Source of the DNA: WLWS01 sp965243105
Lineage (GTDB): Bacteria > Pseudomonadota > Gammaproteobacteria > Eutrophobiales > Eutrophobiaceae
Assembly: GCA_965243105.1 (NCBI GenBank)
Contig: CBDEUC010000003.1
Coordinates: forward strand, 1,054,001 to 1,118,000
DNA: 64,000 bases
Direction of reading: 5' to 3'
The stretch's first letter is position 1. Each line of letters begins with the position of its first letter. Both the position numbers and the translations under genes were made by a program. The notes below the pieces were generated by a model. The model had not been told where the DNA came from. It saw only the letters and a program-made list of their open reading frames with translations, and ran no database searches. Shown one piece after another: positions 50,539 through 59,424 of this stretch.

Positions 50539-50880
50539 ATGTCTTCACAGTGGGTTGATGTTGTCCCTGCGGGGGAGTTCGAGCCGGGCGCTTCGCACTT
50601 CCTGGACGTCGGTGAACTGAGCATCGCGGTATTTAACCTGGACGGCGAATTCTACGCGGTGGAAGATATCTGCAGCCACCACGGGGTTCGCATGCTCAGT
50701 AGCGGCGTGGGTGCAAAATTCGTGGTCCACGGCGACCGCCTGATGTGCCCGCGGCACGGTGCCGAGTTCAATATCCGTACCGGCGCCCCCCTGAGTCCAC
50801 CAGCCTGTGCGCCTATCCGCTGTCTCGAGGTGCGCGTGGACGACGGCAAGTTACAGGTAGAAATCCCCCCGGCCGAGTAA
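50539..50880 (+). CDS. Rieske-type [2Fe-2S] ferredoxin
   Basis: 113 residues. The Rieske motif is complete: CSHHG (Cys-x-His) near 45 and CPRHGAEF (Cys-x-x-His) near 66, surrounded by FNLDGEFYAVEDI and GAPLSPPACAPIRCLEV. It resembles small soluble Rieske ferredoxins of dioxygenase electron chains, but no oxygenase is near. Its place as the last gene after sufT implies a link to Fe-S assembly, perhaps as a client or electron donor. Confidence 0.92.
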   Translation: MSSQWVDVVPAGEFEPGASHFLDVGELSIAVFNLDGEFYAVEDICSHHGVRMLSSGVGAKFVVHGDRLMCPRHGAEFNIRTGAPLSPPACAPIRCLEVRVDDGKLQVEIPPAE

Positions 50881-50888
50881 AGCTGTCT

Positions 50889-50918
50889 CGTAGCAGAGCT
50901 ACGTATCGCCTTTATTTT
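50889..50918 (+). terminator. Possible terminator of the suf operon
   Basis: Hairpin CGTAGC-AGA-GCTACG (50889-50903) is followed after seven bases by TTTATTTT. The stem is short and the T-run delayed, so strength is doubtful. Confidence 0.35.
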
Positions 50919-50929
50919 CAAGCAAAAAG

Positions 50930-50958
50930 TTTTACCCAAAGGCATAAATACGTATAAT
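50930..50958 (+). promoter_or_regulatory. ndk promoter
   Basis: TTTTAC (50930-50935), a 17-base spacer and a perfect TATAAT (50953-50958), giving an untranslated leader of about 110 bases before ndk. The leader contains GTGCACTGGC and GCCGGGTGCAG, which could pair. Confidence 0.6.
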
Positions 50959-51075
50959 CGCGCCACCTTAGTGACACATTAAATATATAAATACAATTCT
51001 GTGCACTGGCGGGGTCGAAAACGAAGCCGAACAACGACCGGTGCCGGGTGCAGGTAAGCAAAACGGAGTATCCCC

Positions 51076-51516
51076 ATGGCAGTTGAACGAACACTTTCCA
51101 TCATCAAGCCCGATGCCGTCGCAAAGAACGTCATTGGCGAAATTTACAGCCGCTTTGAAAAAGCCGGTTTGCGAATTGTTGCCGCCAGCATGCGGCAGTT
51201 AACCCAGGAACAGGCTGCCACCTTCTATGAAGTGCACAAGGAACGTCCGTTTTACCAGGAACTCATCGATTTTATGACTTCCGGCCCGGTGATGATCCAG
51301 GTGCTTGAAGGGGAAAACGCCATTGCCCTCAACCGTGAACTGATGGGCGCCACTTTTCCAAAGGATGCCGAGGCAGGCACCATCCGCGCCGATTTCTGTG
51401 ACGCCGACGGTGACCAGGGCGAAAACGCCGTGCACGGATCGGATGCTGCTGAAACTGCGGCAAACGAAATTCCATTTTTCTTCAATGACGAGGAAATCTG
51501 CGCCAGGCTCAGGTAA
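51076..51516 (+). CDS. ndk: Nucleoside diphosphate kinase
   Basis: 146 residues, balancing NTP and dNTP pools. MAVERTLSIIKPDAVAKNV at the start and the active-site NAVHGSDAAETA (His near 119) are diagnostic. Slightly longer than the usual 141-143. ACGGAG precedes the ATG. It begins the ndk-rlmN-pilW-rodZ-hisS series. Confidence 0.97.
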   Translation: MAVERTLSIIKPDAVAKNVIGEIYSRFEKAGLRIVAASMRQLTQEQAATFYEVHKERPFYQELIDFMTSGPVMIQVLEGENAIALNRELMGATFPKDAEAGTIRADFCDADGDQGENAVHGSDAAETAANEIPFFFNDEEICARLR

Positions 51517-51522
51517 GCCAAT

Positions 51523-52611
51523 GTGAACCCGGCAAGTAACATTTTCGATCTCGACCAGGAGTCCATGCGGAGTTTTTTTACCGACATGGACGAAAAACCA
51601 TTTCGAGCGACACAGCTAATGAAATGGGTATATCACCAGGGTGTCCTCGATTTCGAAAAGATGACGGACATTGGTAAGAACCTGCGTCAGCAACTGGCCG
51701 AATCAGCAACATTCAAACTTCCTGAAATCGTTAGTTCCCAGGTATCACGGGACGGCACACGCAAGTGGGTATTGCGCGTTGATGAACGTAACTGTATTGA
51801 AACCGTGTTCATACCCGAAAACGATCGCGGCACACTGTGTGTTTCTTCCCAGGTGGGCTGCCCCCTCGACTGCAGTTTCTGCTCAACCGGTAAGCAGGGC
51901 TTTAATCGTAATCTCGGTGTTGCAGAAATCATCGGCCAGCTCTGGCTCGCCAACAACGAACTGAATGGTTTTCAAAAGCAACGCCCTGTCACCAACGTGG
52001 TGATGATGGGCATGGGTGAGCCCCTGTTGAATTTTGATAACGTCGTCAGTGCCATGAACCTGATGAAAGACGATCTCGGTTTCAACCTTTCGCAGAAACG
52101 AATCACGCTCAGCACCGCCGGCATGGTTCCGGGTATAGACAAGCTTGCCGCGACGACAAAGGTCAGCCTTGCGGTATCCCTGCATGCACCCACCGACGAT
52201 ATTCGCAACGAGCTTGTGCCGCTTAACCGCCGTTACCCGGTGAAAGAATTAATGGCCGCCTGCAAGCGATATGCCGCTGCCAGGGACAATGATGCCATCA
52301 CCTTTGAGTACACGATGCTTGATGGTGTCAATGACAGCCCGGCCGAGGCCCGCGCACTGGCAAAGCTACTCAGGGGTGTTCCGGCAAAGGTAAACCTGAT
52401 TCCCTTTAACCCGTTTCCCGGTGCCGGCTACAAGTGCTCACCGAGGCGTACTATTGATGCATTCCGCGATATACTAATGCGCGAGGGGATTATCACCATA
52501 ACGCGTAAAACCAGGGGAGATGACATTGATGCAGCCTGTGGCCAACTTGTCGGGCAGGTAGTGGCGAAGGCCCAGCGCGTGCAGAAAAGTCAGCCGGCAT
52601 ACCAGCAATGA
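51523..52611 (+). CDS. rlmN: 23S rRNA/tRNA adenine-C2 methyltransferase
   Basis: 362-residue radical-SAM enzyme methylating A2503 of 23S rRNA and A37 of some tRNAs. The cluster motif CPLDCSFC lies near 112-120; the methyl-carrying Cys is in the C-terminal DDIDAACGQL, and GMGEPLLNFDNV binds SAM. A GTG start six bases after ndk. The stop overlaps the pilW start. Confidence 0.96.
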   Translation: MNPASNIFDLDQESMRSFFTDMDEKPFRATQLMKWVYHQGVLDFEKMTDIGKNLRQQLAESATFKLPEIVSSQVSRDGTRKWVLRVDERNCIETVFIPENDRGTLCVSSQVGCPLDCSFCSTGKQGFNRNLGVAEIIGQLWLANNELNGFQKQRPVTNVVMMGMGEPLLNFDNVVSAMNLMKDDLGFNLSQKRITLSTAGMVPGIDKLAATTKVSLAVSLHAPTDDIRNELVPLNRRYPVKELMAACKRYAAARDNDAITFEYTMLDGVNDSPAEARALAKLLRGVPAKVNLIPFNPFPGAGYKCSPRRTIDAFRDILMREGIITITRKTRGDDIDAACGQLVGQVVAKAQRVQKSQPAYQQ

Positions 52612-53372
52612 AAAATCTAAGCTTTTTTCTCTGCCTCTTATCTGCCTTGATGATTAGCGCCTGCAACGAAGGCACTAAGAAAGACAGCCTGCGTCCAAGC
52701 GCTGGCACCAACGAAGCAGCAGCAGCCAACCTGAACCTCGGCATAGCCTACATGCAACGGGGAGACTATGAGCGCGCCCTGGAAAAAATTGATCGCGCGA
52801 AGGAAGCCGACCCGGAATTCTCCGGTGTCTATAATGCCTACGGCTTGCTGTACCAGCTTATTGAAAGAAACAGGGACGCAGAAAAAAACTTCAAAAAAGC
52901 ACTGAAACTGAATCCCAACGACTCCAACACGAAGAACAATTTCGGTCGTTTCCTGTGTCACATTGGTCGCAGCAAGCAGGCTGAAGAAGTATTGCTTGAA
53001 GCTGCCAAAAACCCGCTTTACGCGACACCGGAAATTGCCATTACCAATGCCGGCATCTGCGCATACCAGAACAAGAAGCTGGCTGTTGCCGAGAAACACC
53101 TGCGTCGCGCACTGGAAATGAACGAGCAGAACCCGCCGGCATTGCTGCACATGTCGCAGATTTCCTATGACCAGGAAAAGTACCTTTCATCGCGGGCCTA
53201 CCTGCAGCGCTTTCTGGAAGTAAGCAAGCACACCCCGGCCAGCCTGTGGATGGGCATCAGGATAGAAAGACAGCTGGGAGACAAGGACGCCATCGCCAGT
53301 TACTCGCTGTCACTTAAAAATAACTTTCCCGATTCCAGCGAGGCCGCCATGCTGGAAGCTGGAGACAGGTAA
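52608..53372 (+). CDS. pilW: Type IV pilus biogenesis lipoprotein PilW/PilF
   Basis: 254 residues with lipoprotein signal MKNLSFFLCLLSALMISAC (Cys19). Tandem TPRs follow: NLNLGIAYMQRGDYERALEK, AYGLLYQLIERNRDAEKNFK and CAYQNKKLAVAEKHLRRALE. PilW (PilF in Pseudomonas) is the pilotin that helps PilQ secretin assembly. The position between rlmN and rodZ matches other gammaproteobacteria. Confidence 0.93.
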   Translation: MKNLSFFLCLLSALMISACNEGTKKDSLRPSAGTNEAAAANLNLGIAYMQRGDYERALEKIDRAKEADPEFSGVYNAYGLLYQLIERNRDAEKNFKKALKLNPNDSNTKNNFGRFLCHIGRSKQAEEVLLEAAKNPLYATPEIAITNAGICAYQNKKLAVAEKHLRRALEMNEQNPPALLHMSQISYDQEKYLSSRAYLQRFLEVSKHTPASLWMGIRIERQLGDKDAIASYSLSLKNNFPDSSEAAMLEAGDR

Positions 53373-53377
53373 AGGCC

Positions 53378-54268
53378 ATGGCAGGTGAGGAAGAGAAAGT
53401 CGCACAGGTCTCTGCCGGCGAGCAGCTCAGGCACCTGCGTGAGCAAAAAAATCTCTCGGCCCAGGATATCGCCAATCGTTTGAACCTTGAAGCCAGGATC
53501 ATCGAGTCTATTGAAAGCGATAACTTCGACAGCCTGCCAGCTGCAACCTATGTCAGGGGTTACCTGCGCAGCTATGCCAAGATCCTCGATGCCGATGCTG
53601 ATGCAATACTCGCGGCTTATAACAACGAAGCACCGGATGCCCCGGAAATCATTCCAGAGGTCAAGCACAGTACACAGACATCCAGCAGTGACAAGCCCGT
53701 CAAGGCAGTCACCTACCTGATCAGTCTTTCGCTGTTTATCCTGCTGGTTGCCTGGTGGTATAACCAGCAATTAAACAAACCCGTTGAAAGCAGCACGGAC
53801 ACAGTCGTGGAAGAAGAAGCGCTTCCTCCACCGGGCCTGGCCTATGACATCCCTGTCATCGTGCACAGTCCGTCTCCTTACTACAGCGCGGTCCCGGCTG
53901 ATACGGAAGATGCGCCTGCATCCCTGGAAGAGAATGAGACCGCTGAAGCCGGCGGTGATAGCGAAGCGGCTGCAGACGAAGACGCAGAGGACGACTACCC
54001 TCTTTCAGTCAGCAGTGAAAGCGAAGGCCCCGACTCGCTGGTCCTGACACTCAGCGCAGACTCCTGGATCGAAGTGCATGATGCCTTTGGGGAAAGGGTT
54101 TTCCTTGGTATCGCCCGTGAAGGCCAGGTGCTGTCCCTGAGGGGTACTGCACCTTTCAACGTACTGCTGGGCTTTTCTGAAGGTGTCGCTGTCGAATTCA
54201 ATGGCGAAGGGTTTGATGCTGCTCCGTACACGAAGGGCAGTATCGCTCGTTTCAACCTGGACAACTGA
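53378..54268 (+). CDS. rodZ: Cell-shape protein RodZ
   Basis: 296 residues: N-terminal cytoplasmic helix-turn-helix (HTH_25; GEQLRHLREQKNLSAQDIAN), one transmembrane helix (about 109-126, TYLISLSLFILLVAWWY), an acidic periplasmic linker, and a C-terminal DUF4115 beta-domain (DSWIEVHDAFGERVFLGIAR). RodZ links MreB to the elongation machinery. In E. coli ispG lies between rodZ and hisS; here it is missing from that place. Confidence 0.94.
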   Translation: MAGEEEKVAQVSAGEQLRHLREQKNLSAQDIANRLNLEARIIESIESDNFDSLPAATYVRGYLRSYAKILDADADAILAAYNNEAPDAPEIIPEVKHSTQTSSSDKPVKAVTYLISLSLFILLVAWWYNQQLNKPVESSTDTVVEEEALPPPGLAYDIPVIVHSPSPYYSAVPADTEDAPASLEENETAEAGGDSEAAADEDAEDDYPLSVSSESEGPDSLVLTLSADSWIEVHDAFGERVFLGIAREGQVLSLRGTAPFNVLLGFSEGVAVEFNGEGFDAAPYTKGSIARFNLDN

Positions 54269-54275
54269 AGCAGCC

Positions 54276-55553
54276 TTGGCAGACAAGATCCAATCCATCA
54301 AGGGGATGCATGACATCCTCAATGACCAAAGTTCAGCCTGGCAGTACCTCGAGGACACCATACAGGATGTTCTCAATAGCTACGGATACGAGGAAATTCG
54401 CACTCCCCTGCTGGAAAAAACCGAGCTGTTTAAACGATCCATTGGTGAGGCGACCGATATTGTCTCCAAGGAAATGTACACTTTCACCGACCTCAGTGGT
54501 GACAGCCTGACGCTGAGACCCGAAGGCACCGCCAGTGTTGTTCGATCGGTGGTGCAGCACAGCCTTTATCGTAATAACCCACTTCGGCTATGGTATTGCG
54601 GCCCGATGTTTCGCCACGAACGACCACAGAAAGGTCGCATGCGCCAGTTTCACCAGATTGGCGCAGAAGCAATTGGCTTTCCCGGACCTGATATTGATGC
54701 CGAGCTGATCGCCATGTGCGCACGTTTCTGGAGCAGACTCGATATTGAAGGACTCGAGTTACAGCTAAACACCCTTGGAAGTAGCGCCTCGCGGGCAGCA
54801 TACAGGAACGTACTGGTTGAGTATTTCAGTGATAACCGGCAGGCGCTGGACGAGGACAGCATCAAGCGTCTCGAGCTCAATCCCCTGAGAATACTGGATA
54901 GTAAGAACCCTGCTATGCAGGAACTCATTGCTGCCGCTCCTGCCATGAACGATCACCTGGATGAAGAATCTGCGGCACACTTTGAACAATTGAAAGAGAT
55001 GCTGGGCGCGGCCGGTATTGATTTTACTATCAACCCGCGACTGGTACGTGGCCTGGATTATTACAGTCACACGGTATTTGAGTGGGTGAGCCAGGAACTG
55101 GGGGCCCAAAGTGCCGTTTGCGCCGGTGGCAGGTACGACGGCTTGCTGGAGCACTACGGTGCGAAAGCTGTGCCCGGTATTGGATTTGCCATGGGGCTTG
55201 AAAGACTCATTGAACTTATGCGCAGGCCTGCTGACCTGGATCAGCAGAGTGCTGCCCACGTGTACCTGGTCATGGCCGGCGAAAATGCTGAACGGGAAGG
55301 GTTTCGTCTTGCCGAGGAATTGAGAAACAGCATAGATGAACTGCGCCTGGTCATGCATTGTGGTGGTGGCAGCTTCAAGAGCCAGTTCAAGAAGGCCGAC
55401 AAGTCCGGCGCCCGGCTTGCACTTATTCTCGGGGAAGAAGAACTGGCAAAAAAATGCGTCTCGCTGAAGTACCTTCGCAGTGAACATGAACAGGAAGAAG
55501 TAGACTGGGCGGCTCTGCCCGAAAAATTGCGCGCCGCACTGGAATCCAGCTAA
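54276..55553 (+). CDS. hisS: Histidyl-tRNA synthetase
   Basis: 425 residues from a TTG start 7 bases after rodZ. Class II motifs: IRTPLLEKTELFKRSIG (motif 1 region), MFRHERPQKGRMRQFHQIG (motif 2), the histidine-binding LVRGLDYYSHTVFEW and GFAMGLERLIELM (motif 3). ATG 54183 lies inside rodZ and is rejected because conserved sequence begins at ADKIQSIKGMHDI. Confidence 0.95.
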   Translation: MADKIQSIKGMHDILNDQSSAWQYLEDTIQDVLNSYGYEEIRTPLLEKTELFKRSIGEATDIVSKEMYTFTDLSGDSLTLRPEGTASVVRSVVQHSLYRNNPLRLWYCGPMFRHERPQKGRMRQFHQIGAEAIGFPGPDIDAELIAMCARFWSRLDIEGLELQLNTLGSSASRAAYRNVLVEYFSDNRQALDEDSIKRLELNPLRILDSKNPAMQELIAAAPAMNDHLDEESAAHFEQLKEMLGAAGIDFTINPRLVRGLDYYSHTVFEWVSQELGAQSAVCAGGRYDGLLEHYGAKAVPGIGFAMGLERLIELMRRPADLDQQSAAHVYLVMAGENAEREGFRLAEELRNSIDELRLVMHCGGGSFKSQFKKADKSGARLALILGEEELAKKCVSLKYLRSEHEQEEVDWAALPEKLRAALESS

Positions 55554-55620
55554 GGCCACTGGCGGCCACCCTCTCTCACGGCGAGCGGGCCGGGTCCTGG
55601 TGCGACAGTGAAACTTTATT

Positions 55621-55649
55621 TTTAACTGCCGCGTTGGCGCAGGTATAAT
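55621..55649 (+). promoter_or_regulatory. Promoter of yfgM-bamB-der
   Basis: TTTAAC (55621-55626), 17 bases and TATAAT (55644-55649). A leader hairpin GCTGTTTGA / TCAAACAGC (55686-55694 / 55711-55719) with a T-rich loop lies between promoter and ribosome-binding site. Confidence 0.6.
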
Positions 55650-55735
55650 GCGCCCTCGAAAATTGGCATTTGCGTAAAAATTATTGCTGTTTGATGTCTT
55701 TTTTTACTTTTCAAACAGCAGGTTAGGAGAGTTAC

Positions 55736-56371
55736 TTGGATATATACCAGACAGAAGAAGAACAGGTCGAAGCCCTTAAAAAGTGGTGGGATGAGAACGG
55801 AAAGTCCGCCATTTTTGGGGTTGTGCTGGGTCTTGGCGCCATATTTGGCTGGCGCGAGTGGCAGGATTACGAGATCACACAGGCGGCATCCGCCTCGCAG
55901 GTTTACGAGGAAATGGTCATCGCGGCCCGCTCCAACGATGCTGAAACCGTGGAGAAAAAGGCAAACGAGATCACCGCAGAATACGATTCAACCGCCTACG
56001 GTATGTTTGCACGTCTCAGCCTGGCGAAGGTTGCCGCCGACAAGGGCGAGCTTGAAGTTGCAGCCACTGAGCTGCGCAACGCGCTGGCCGAAACGTCCCA
56101 GGAAAGTATCAAGCACGTGATTCGTTTACGCCTCGCCCGCGTACTCGCTTCCGCGGGTGATACTGCAGGGGCAAGAAAGGTATTGTCACAGGTGTCAGCA
56201 CGTGGTGAATTTGAAGTCAGCTACCTCGAACTTGAAGGTGACCTGGCACGCCAGGACAGTGATCTCGATAGTGCCCGCGATACCTACCAGCAGGCAGTGA
56301 CCCTTGCCCAGGTCAGCGGACAGGACACCACCGTGCTCGATATGAAACTGGATGACCTTGGACGTAACTAG
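55736..56371 (+). CDS. yfgM: YfgM, ancillary SecYEG/periplasmic chaperone-network protein
   Basis: 211 residues from a TTG start preceded by AGGAG. YfgM pattern: MDIYQTEEEQVEALKKWWDE, a transmembrane helix (about 22-40, SAIFGVVLGLGAIFGWREW) and a periplasmic TPR-like domain (LSLAKVAADKGELEVAATEL, VLASAGDTAGARKVL). It works beside PpiD at the translocon in E. coli. Precedes bamB as usual. Confidence 0.92.
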   Translation: MDIYQTEEEQVEALKKWWDENGKSAIFGVVLGLGAIFGWREWQDYEITQAASASQVYEEMVIAARSNDAETVEKKANEITAEYDSTAYGMFARLSLAKVAADKGELEVAATELRNALAETSQESIKHVIRLRLARVLASAGDTAGARKVLSQVSARGEFEVSYLELEGDLARQDSDLDSARDTYQQAVTLAQVSGQDTTVLDMKLDDLGRN

Positions 56372-56408
56372 TCCTCGCTGCTTCAGCAAATTGCTTCGCG
56401 TCTACAAC

Positions 56409-57602
56409 ATGTTTTTTTCTTTCCTGAATAAACCCGACCTGGCAAGGTCGATGCTGCTGCTTCCATTCTTGCTGCTCGTACTATCTGGCTGCGGTGTCAG
56501 CGATACGGTATCCGACTTCTTCAAGGACGACGATAACGCCGAACCGCCGGCGGAACTGCTGGATATCAAGCAACGCCTTAAAATCGTTGAGTTGTGGTCC
56601 AGGAGTACCGGTGGCATGGGCAAGCACTACCTGAAGCTGGCACCGGTAGTATTTAACCAGCGCCTGTACATCGCTGATGCGGATGGTGACCTGATGGCAC
56701 TGGATGCAACCAATGGCCAGGAGATCTGGTCAATCGATACCGACGTCAACATCACCGGTGGACCTGGTTATGGTGAGAACACGGTCCTTATTGGAACCAG
56801 CGAAGCCAGGACCATTGCCTACTCCGCCGAAGACGGCAGCGAACTCTGGCGCAAGAAAGTTTCCAGCGAAATTCTCTCGGCCCCGCAAAAAGCAGAAAAC
56901 ACCGTGGTGGTTCGAACTGGTGACGGGAAGATTTTCGGCCTGAGTGGTAGCACCGGTAAACGCCTGTGGATCTATGATCGTACCGTGCCTTCACTGACAC
57001 TACGTGGGACCGGCACACCTGTTATCGATAACGGTCTTGTTATCGCCGGTTTTGACGGTGGCAAGATGGCGGCCCTTGAAGTTAAAACAGGCAAGCTTGT
57101 GTGGGAAGCATCTGTTGCTACTGCCCGCGGAAGGTCAGAACTTGAACGCATGGTGGACATTGATTCATCTCCACTCGTGGTCGACGGCGTCATTTACATA
57201 GCGACCTTTCAAGGGCACCTGTCAGCGATGCAGGCTGAGACGGGCCGGGTTCTCTGGGACCAGGACATTTCTTCCTACGCGGGTTTTGATGCTGATGCCC
57301 AGAATATTTATGTCACCAACGAAAAGAGCCACATACAGGCTTTTGACCGCTTCACCAGCACCGAGCTCTGGGAACAGGACAAGCTTCATCTTCGCGCCGT
57401 GACCGGACCCGCCAGTGTTGGTGATTACCTTGTCGTCGGCGATTTTGAAGGTTACCTGCACTGGATGTCCAAGGCCTCTGGGAAATTTGTTGCCCGCAAC
57501 AGGCTCTGCAGCGACCGAATAATCAGCCAGCCGCTGGTCGTTGGCAAGGTACTGTACGCCTTTTGTAGTGACGGCTCACTGGCTGCCTATAGCTACCGGT
57601 GA
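56409..57602 (+). CDS. bamB: Outer-membrane assembly lipoprotein BamB
   Basis: About 397 residues; lipobox LSGC within LLLVLSGCGVSD. Eight-bladed propeller repeats are recognisable by PQQ-like pieces such as LYIADADGDLMALDATNGQ, IAYSAEDGSELWRKKV, IFGLSGSTGKRLWIY and AALEVKTGKLVWEA. BamB supports insertion of barrels by BamA. The start is uncertain: 56352 is in the yfgM tail and 56450 is nearer the lipobox. Confidence 0.93.
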   Translation: MFFSFLNKPDLARSMLLLPFLLLVLSGCGVSDTVSDFFKDDDNAEPPAELLDIKQRLKIVELWSRSTGGMGKHYLKLAPVVFNQRLYIADADGDLMALDATNGQEIWSIDTDVNITGGPGYGENTVLIGTSEARTIAYSAEDGSELWRKKVSSEILSAPQKAENTVVVRTGDGKIFGLSGSTGKRLWIYDRTVPSLTLRGTGTPVIDNGLVIAGFDGGKMAALEVKTGKLVWEASVATARGRSELERMVDIDSSPLVVDGVIYIATFQGHLSAMQAETGRVLWDQDISSYAGFDADAQNIYVTNEKSHIQAFDRFTSTELWEQDKLHLRAVTGPASVGDYLVVGDFEGYLHWMSKASGKFVARNRLCSDRIISQPLVVGKVLYAFCSDGSLAAYSYR

Positions 57603-57608
57603 GCAGGC

Positions 57609-59006
57609 ATGTCACTTGTAATTGCCATCGTTGGTCGTCCCAATGTCGGCAAATCCACTCTCTTTAACCGTATAACCCGCACTCGCGACGCACTTGTCGC
57701 GGACCGTCCAGGTGTTACCCGCGATCGACAGTATGCCTTTGTAGAACGTGGCGACCGTAGCTTCGTGCTGGTAGACACCGGTGGTCTTGAACAAAAGCAG
57801 GATAACGACGACGAGATCGCCGCACTTGTCAGCGAGCAGGCCAGGCGTGCAATGCACGAGGCCGATGCCATCCTCTGGTTGCTTGACGGACGCAGCGGTC
57901 TCACCGGGGCAGACCAGGAATTGGCCGACAACCTGCGTCCACTACAGGACAAGCTGACCCTCGTGGTTAACAAGACGGAAGGCCTTGATATCGATATCGC
58001 CGCTGCCGACTTTCACTCGCTCGGCATGGGTCAACCGCTGGCCATCTCTGCCGAGCGCGGTGATGGCGTCAATGCAATGCTGGAAGAAGTGCTGGCTGGC
58101 TTGCCGGAAGAGGAAACCGCGGACGAACTCCAGGAAGGCCTGAAGATAGGCATCATCGGTCGGCCCAACGTGGGTAAATCAACGCTGGTGAACCGTATGC
58201 TGGGTGAAGACAGGATGCTTACCTTTGACAGGCCGGGGACTACGCGCGACAGCGTGGCCACCGCCTTTGAAAGAAGGGGCAAGCAGTACGTGCTAATTGA
58301 CACCGCGGGAGTCAGGCGCAGGGCACGCGTCACCGACGCGGTGGAAAAATTCAGCGTGATAAAAAGCCTGCGTGCAGTGGAAATGGCTGAGATCATTATC
58401 ATGGTCATTGATGCGCAGGACACGGTCAGTGACCAGGACCTGCACCTGCTGGGCGTGGTTGCCGATAGCGGCAAGTCGCTTATCATTGCGGTAAACAAGT
58501 GGGATGGTCTCGATAACGAACAGAAAAATAACATACAAACCCAGCTGGACCGAAAGCTCGATTTTATAAACTATGCCTGTGCCCACACCATTTCCGCTCT
58601 ACATGGTACTGGCGTCGGAAAACTTTTTGACCTTATCGACAAGGTGGGCAAGTCACAGTCCATTCGTGTGAAATCCTCGATGGTGACTGATCTGCTGCAT
58701 GAAGCTACACAGGCACATGAGCCTCCGCTGGTACGGGGAAGACGTATCAAGCTGCGCTACGCCCATGTTGGTGGCCACAATCCATTACGTATTATTATCC
58801 ATGGAAACCAGACCGAGCACGTGCCTGACAGCTACCGCCGTTACCTTTCAAATCGTATCAGGCAGAAGCTGCAGCTTATCGGTACGCCGGTGATGATCGA
58901 ATTCAAGTACGGCGACAATCCTTACAAGGGTAAGAAAAACCCCCTCACCAAGCGCCAGGTGCAAAAACGCAAGCGCCTGATGAAGCACGTTAAGAAGAAT
59001 AAATAA
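57609..59006 (+). CDS. der: Ribosome-assembly GTPase Der (EngA)
   Basis: 465 residues with two tandem G domains: GRPNVGKSTLFNRI near 9 with VDTGGLEQ, and GRPNVGKSTLVNRM near 180 with IDTAGVRR and NKWDG. A C-terminal KH-like domain follows (RRIKLRYAHVGGHNPLRIII) with a highly basic tail KKNPLTKRQVQKRKRLMK. Required for 50S assembly. ATG is six bases after bamB. Confidence 0.97.
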   Translation: MSLVIAIVGRPNVGKSTLFNRITRTRDALVADRPGVTRDRQYAFVERGDRSFVLVDTGGLEQKQDNDDEIAALVSEQARRAMHEADAILWLLDGRSGLTGADQELADNLRPLQDKLTLVVNKTEGLDIDIAAADFHSLGMGQPLAISAERGDGVNAMLEEVLAGLPEEETADELQEGLKIGIIGRPNVGKSTLVNRMLGEDRMLTFDRPGTTRDSVATAFERRGKQYVLIDTAGVRRRARVTDAVEKFSVIKSLRAVEMAEIIIMVIDAQDTVSDQDLHLLGVVADSGKSLIIAVNKWDGLDNEQKNNIQTQLDRKLDFINYACAHTISALHGTGVGKLFDLIDKVGKSQSIRVKSSMVTDLLHEATQAHEPPLVRGRRIKLRYAHVGGHNPLRIIIHGNQTEHVPDSYRRYLSNRIRQKLQLIGTPVMIEFKYGDNPYKGKKNPLTKRQVQKRKRLMKHVKKNK

Positions 59007-59028
59007 CTTTTCGAGCTCCAGGCGTTCT

Positions 59029-59123
59029 GCATAGAACACAACACGGACACGCCACGAGTACGTCCATGTAGGCTTGTCGAAGACCGTCCATGGTCTTCGA
59101 CAGTCCGCTTTTGTGTTCTATAC
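59029..59123 (+). repeat. Structured repeat family 1, copy E
   Basis: Arms ATAGAACACAA (59031-59041) and TTGTGTTCTAT (59111-59121) pair exactly. The core is CACGGACACGCCACGAGTAC, GTCCATGTAGGCTTG, the inner hairpin TGTCGAAGACC-GTCCAT-GGTCTTCGACA and GTCCGCTT. Confidence 0.87.
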
Positions 59124-59210
59124 AACCGCTAAGAGGATAATTGGTCAAAAATTTAAAGACAGTTAAAAGAAAACGCGTTTGTCTCACTTGCTTGTGAAAC
59201 TTCGCAAGCT

Positions 59211-59340
59211 GCCTGTGTGTATGGATAAGCAGACCTTCAGCGGCAGGGATAACATGCCATTCAAAAGATTAACAACGGTATGCCGCTGTTGAGCGTACAT
59301 GGATGTATTTACAGCGCGTCTGCGTTGCATACACGCAGGC
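59211..59340 (-). repeat. Structured repeat family 1, copy F
   Basis: In reverse orientation. Arms GCCTGTGTGTATG (59211-59223) and CATACACGCAGGC (59328-59340) pair with one mismatch. On the minus strand: CAGACGCGCTGTAAATAC, ATCCATGTACGCTCAAC, a long inner hairpin (CAGCGGCAT ... TGCCGCTG) with an enlarged AT-rich loop, and AAGGTCTGCTT. Confidence 0.85.
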
Positions 59341-59424
59341 AAGCCATTGATGCCGAAAGCAGTGTGAGAGAGGCGAAAACGCCGCCAGGCAAATGAGGGC
59401 CGTCTTGAGAGTTGTTCAGGAGAG

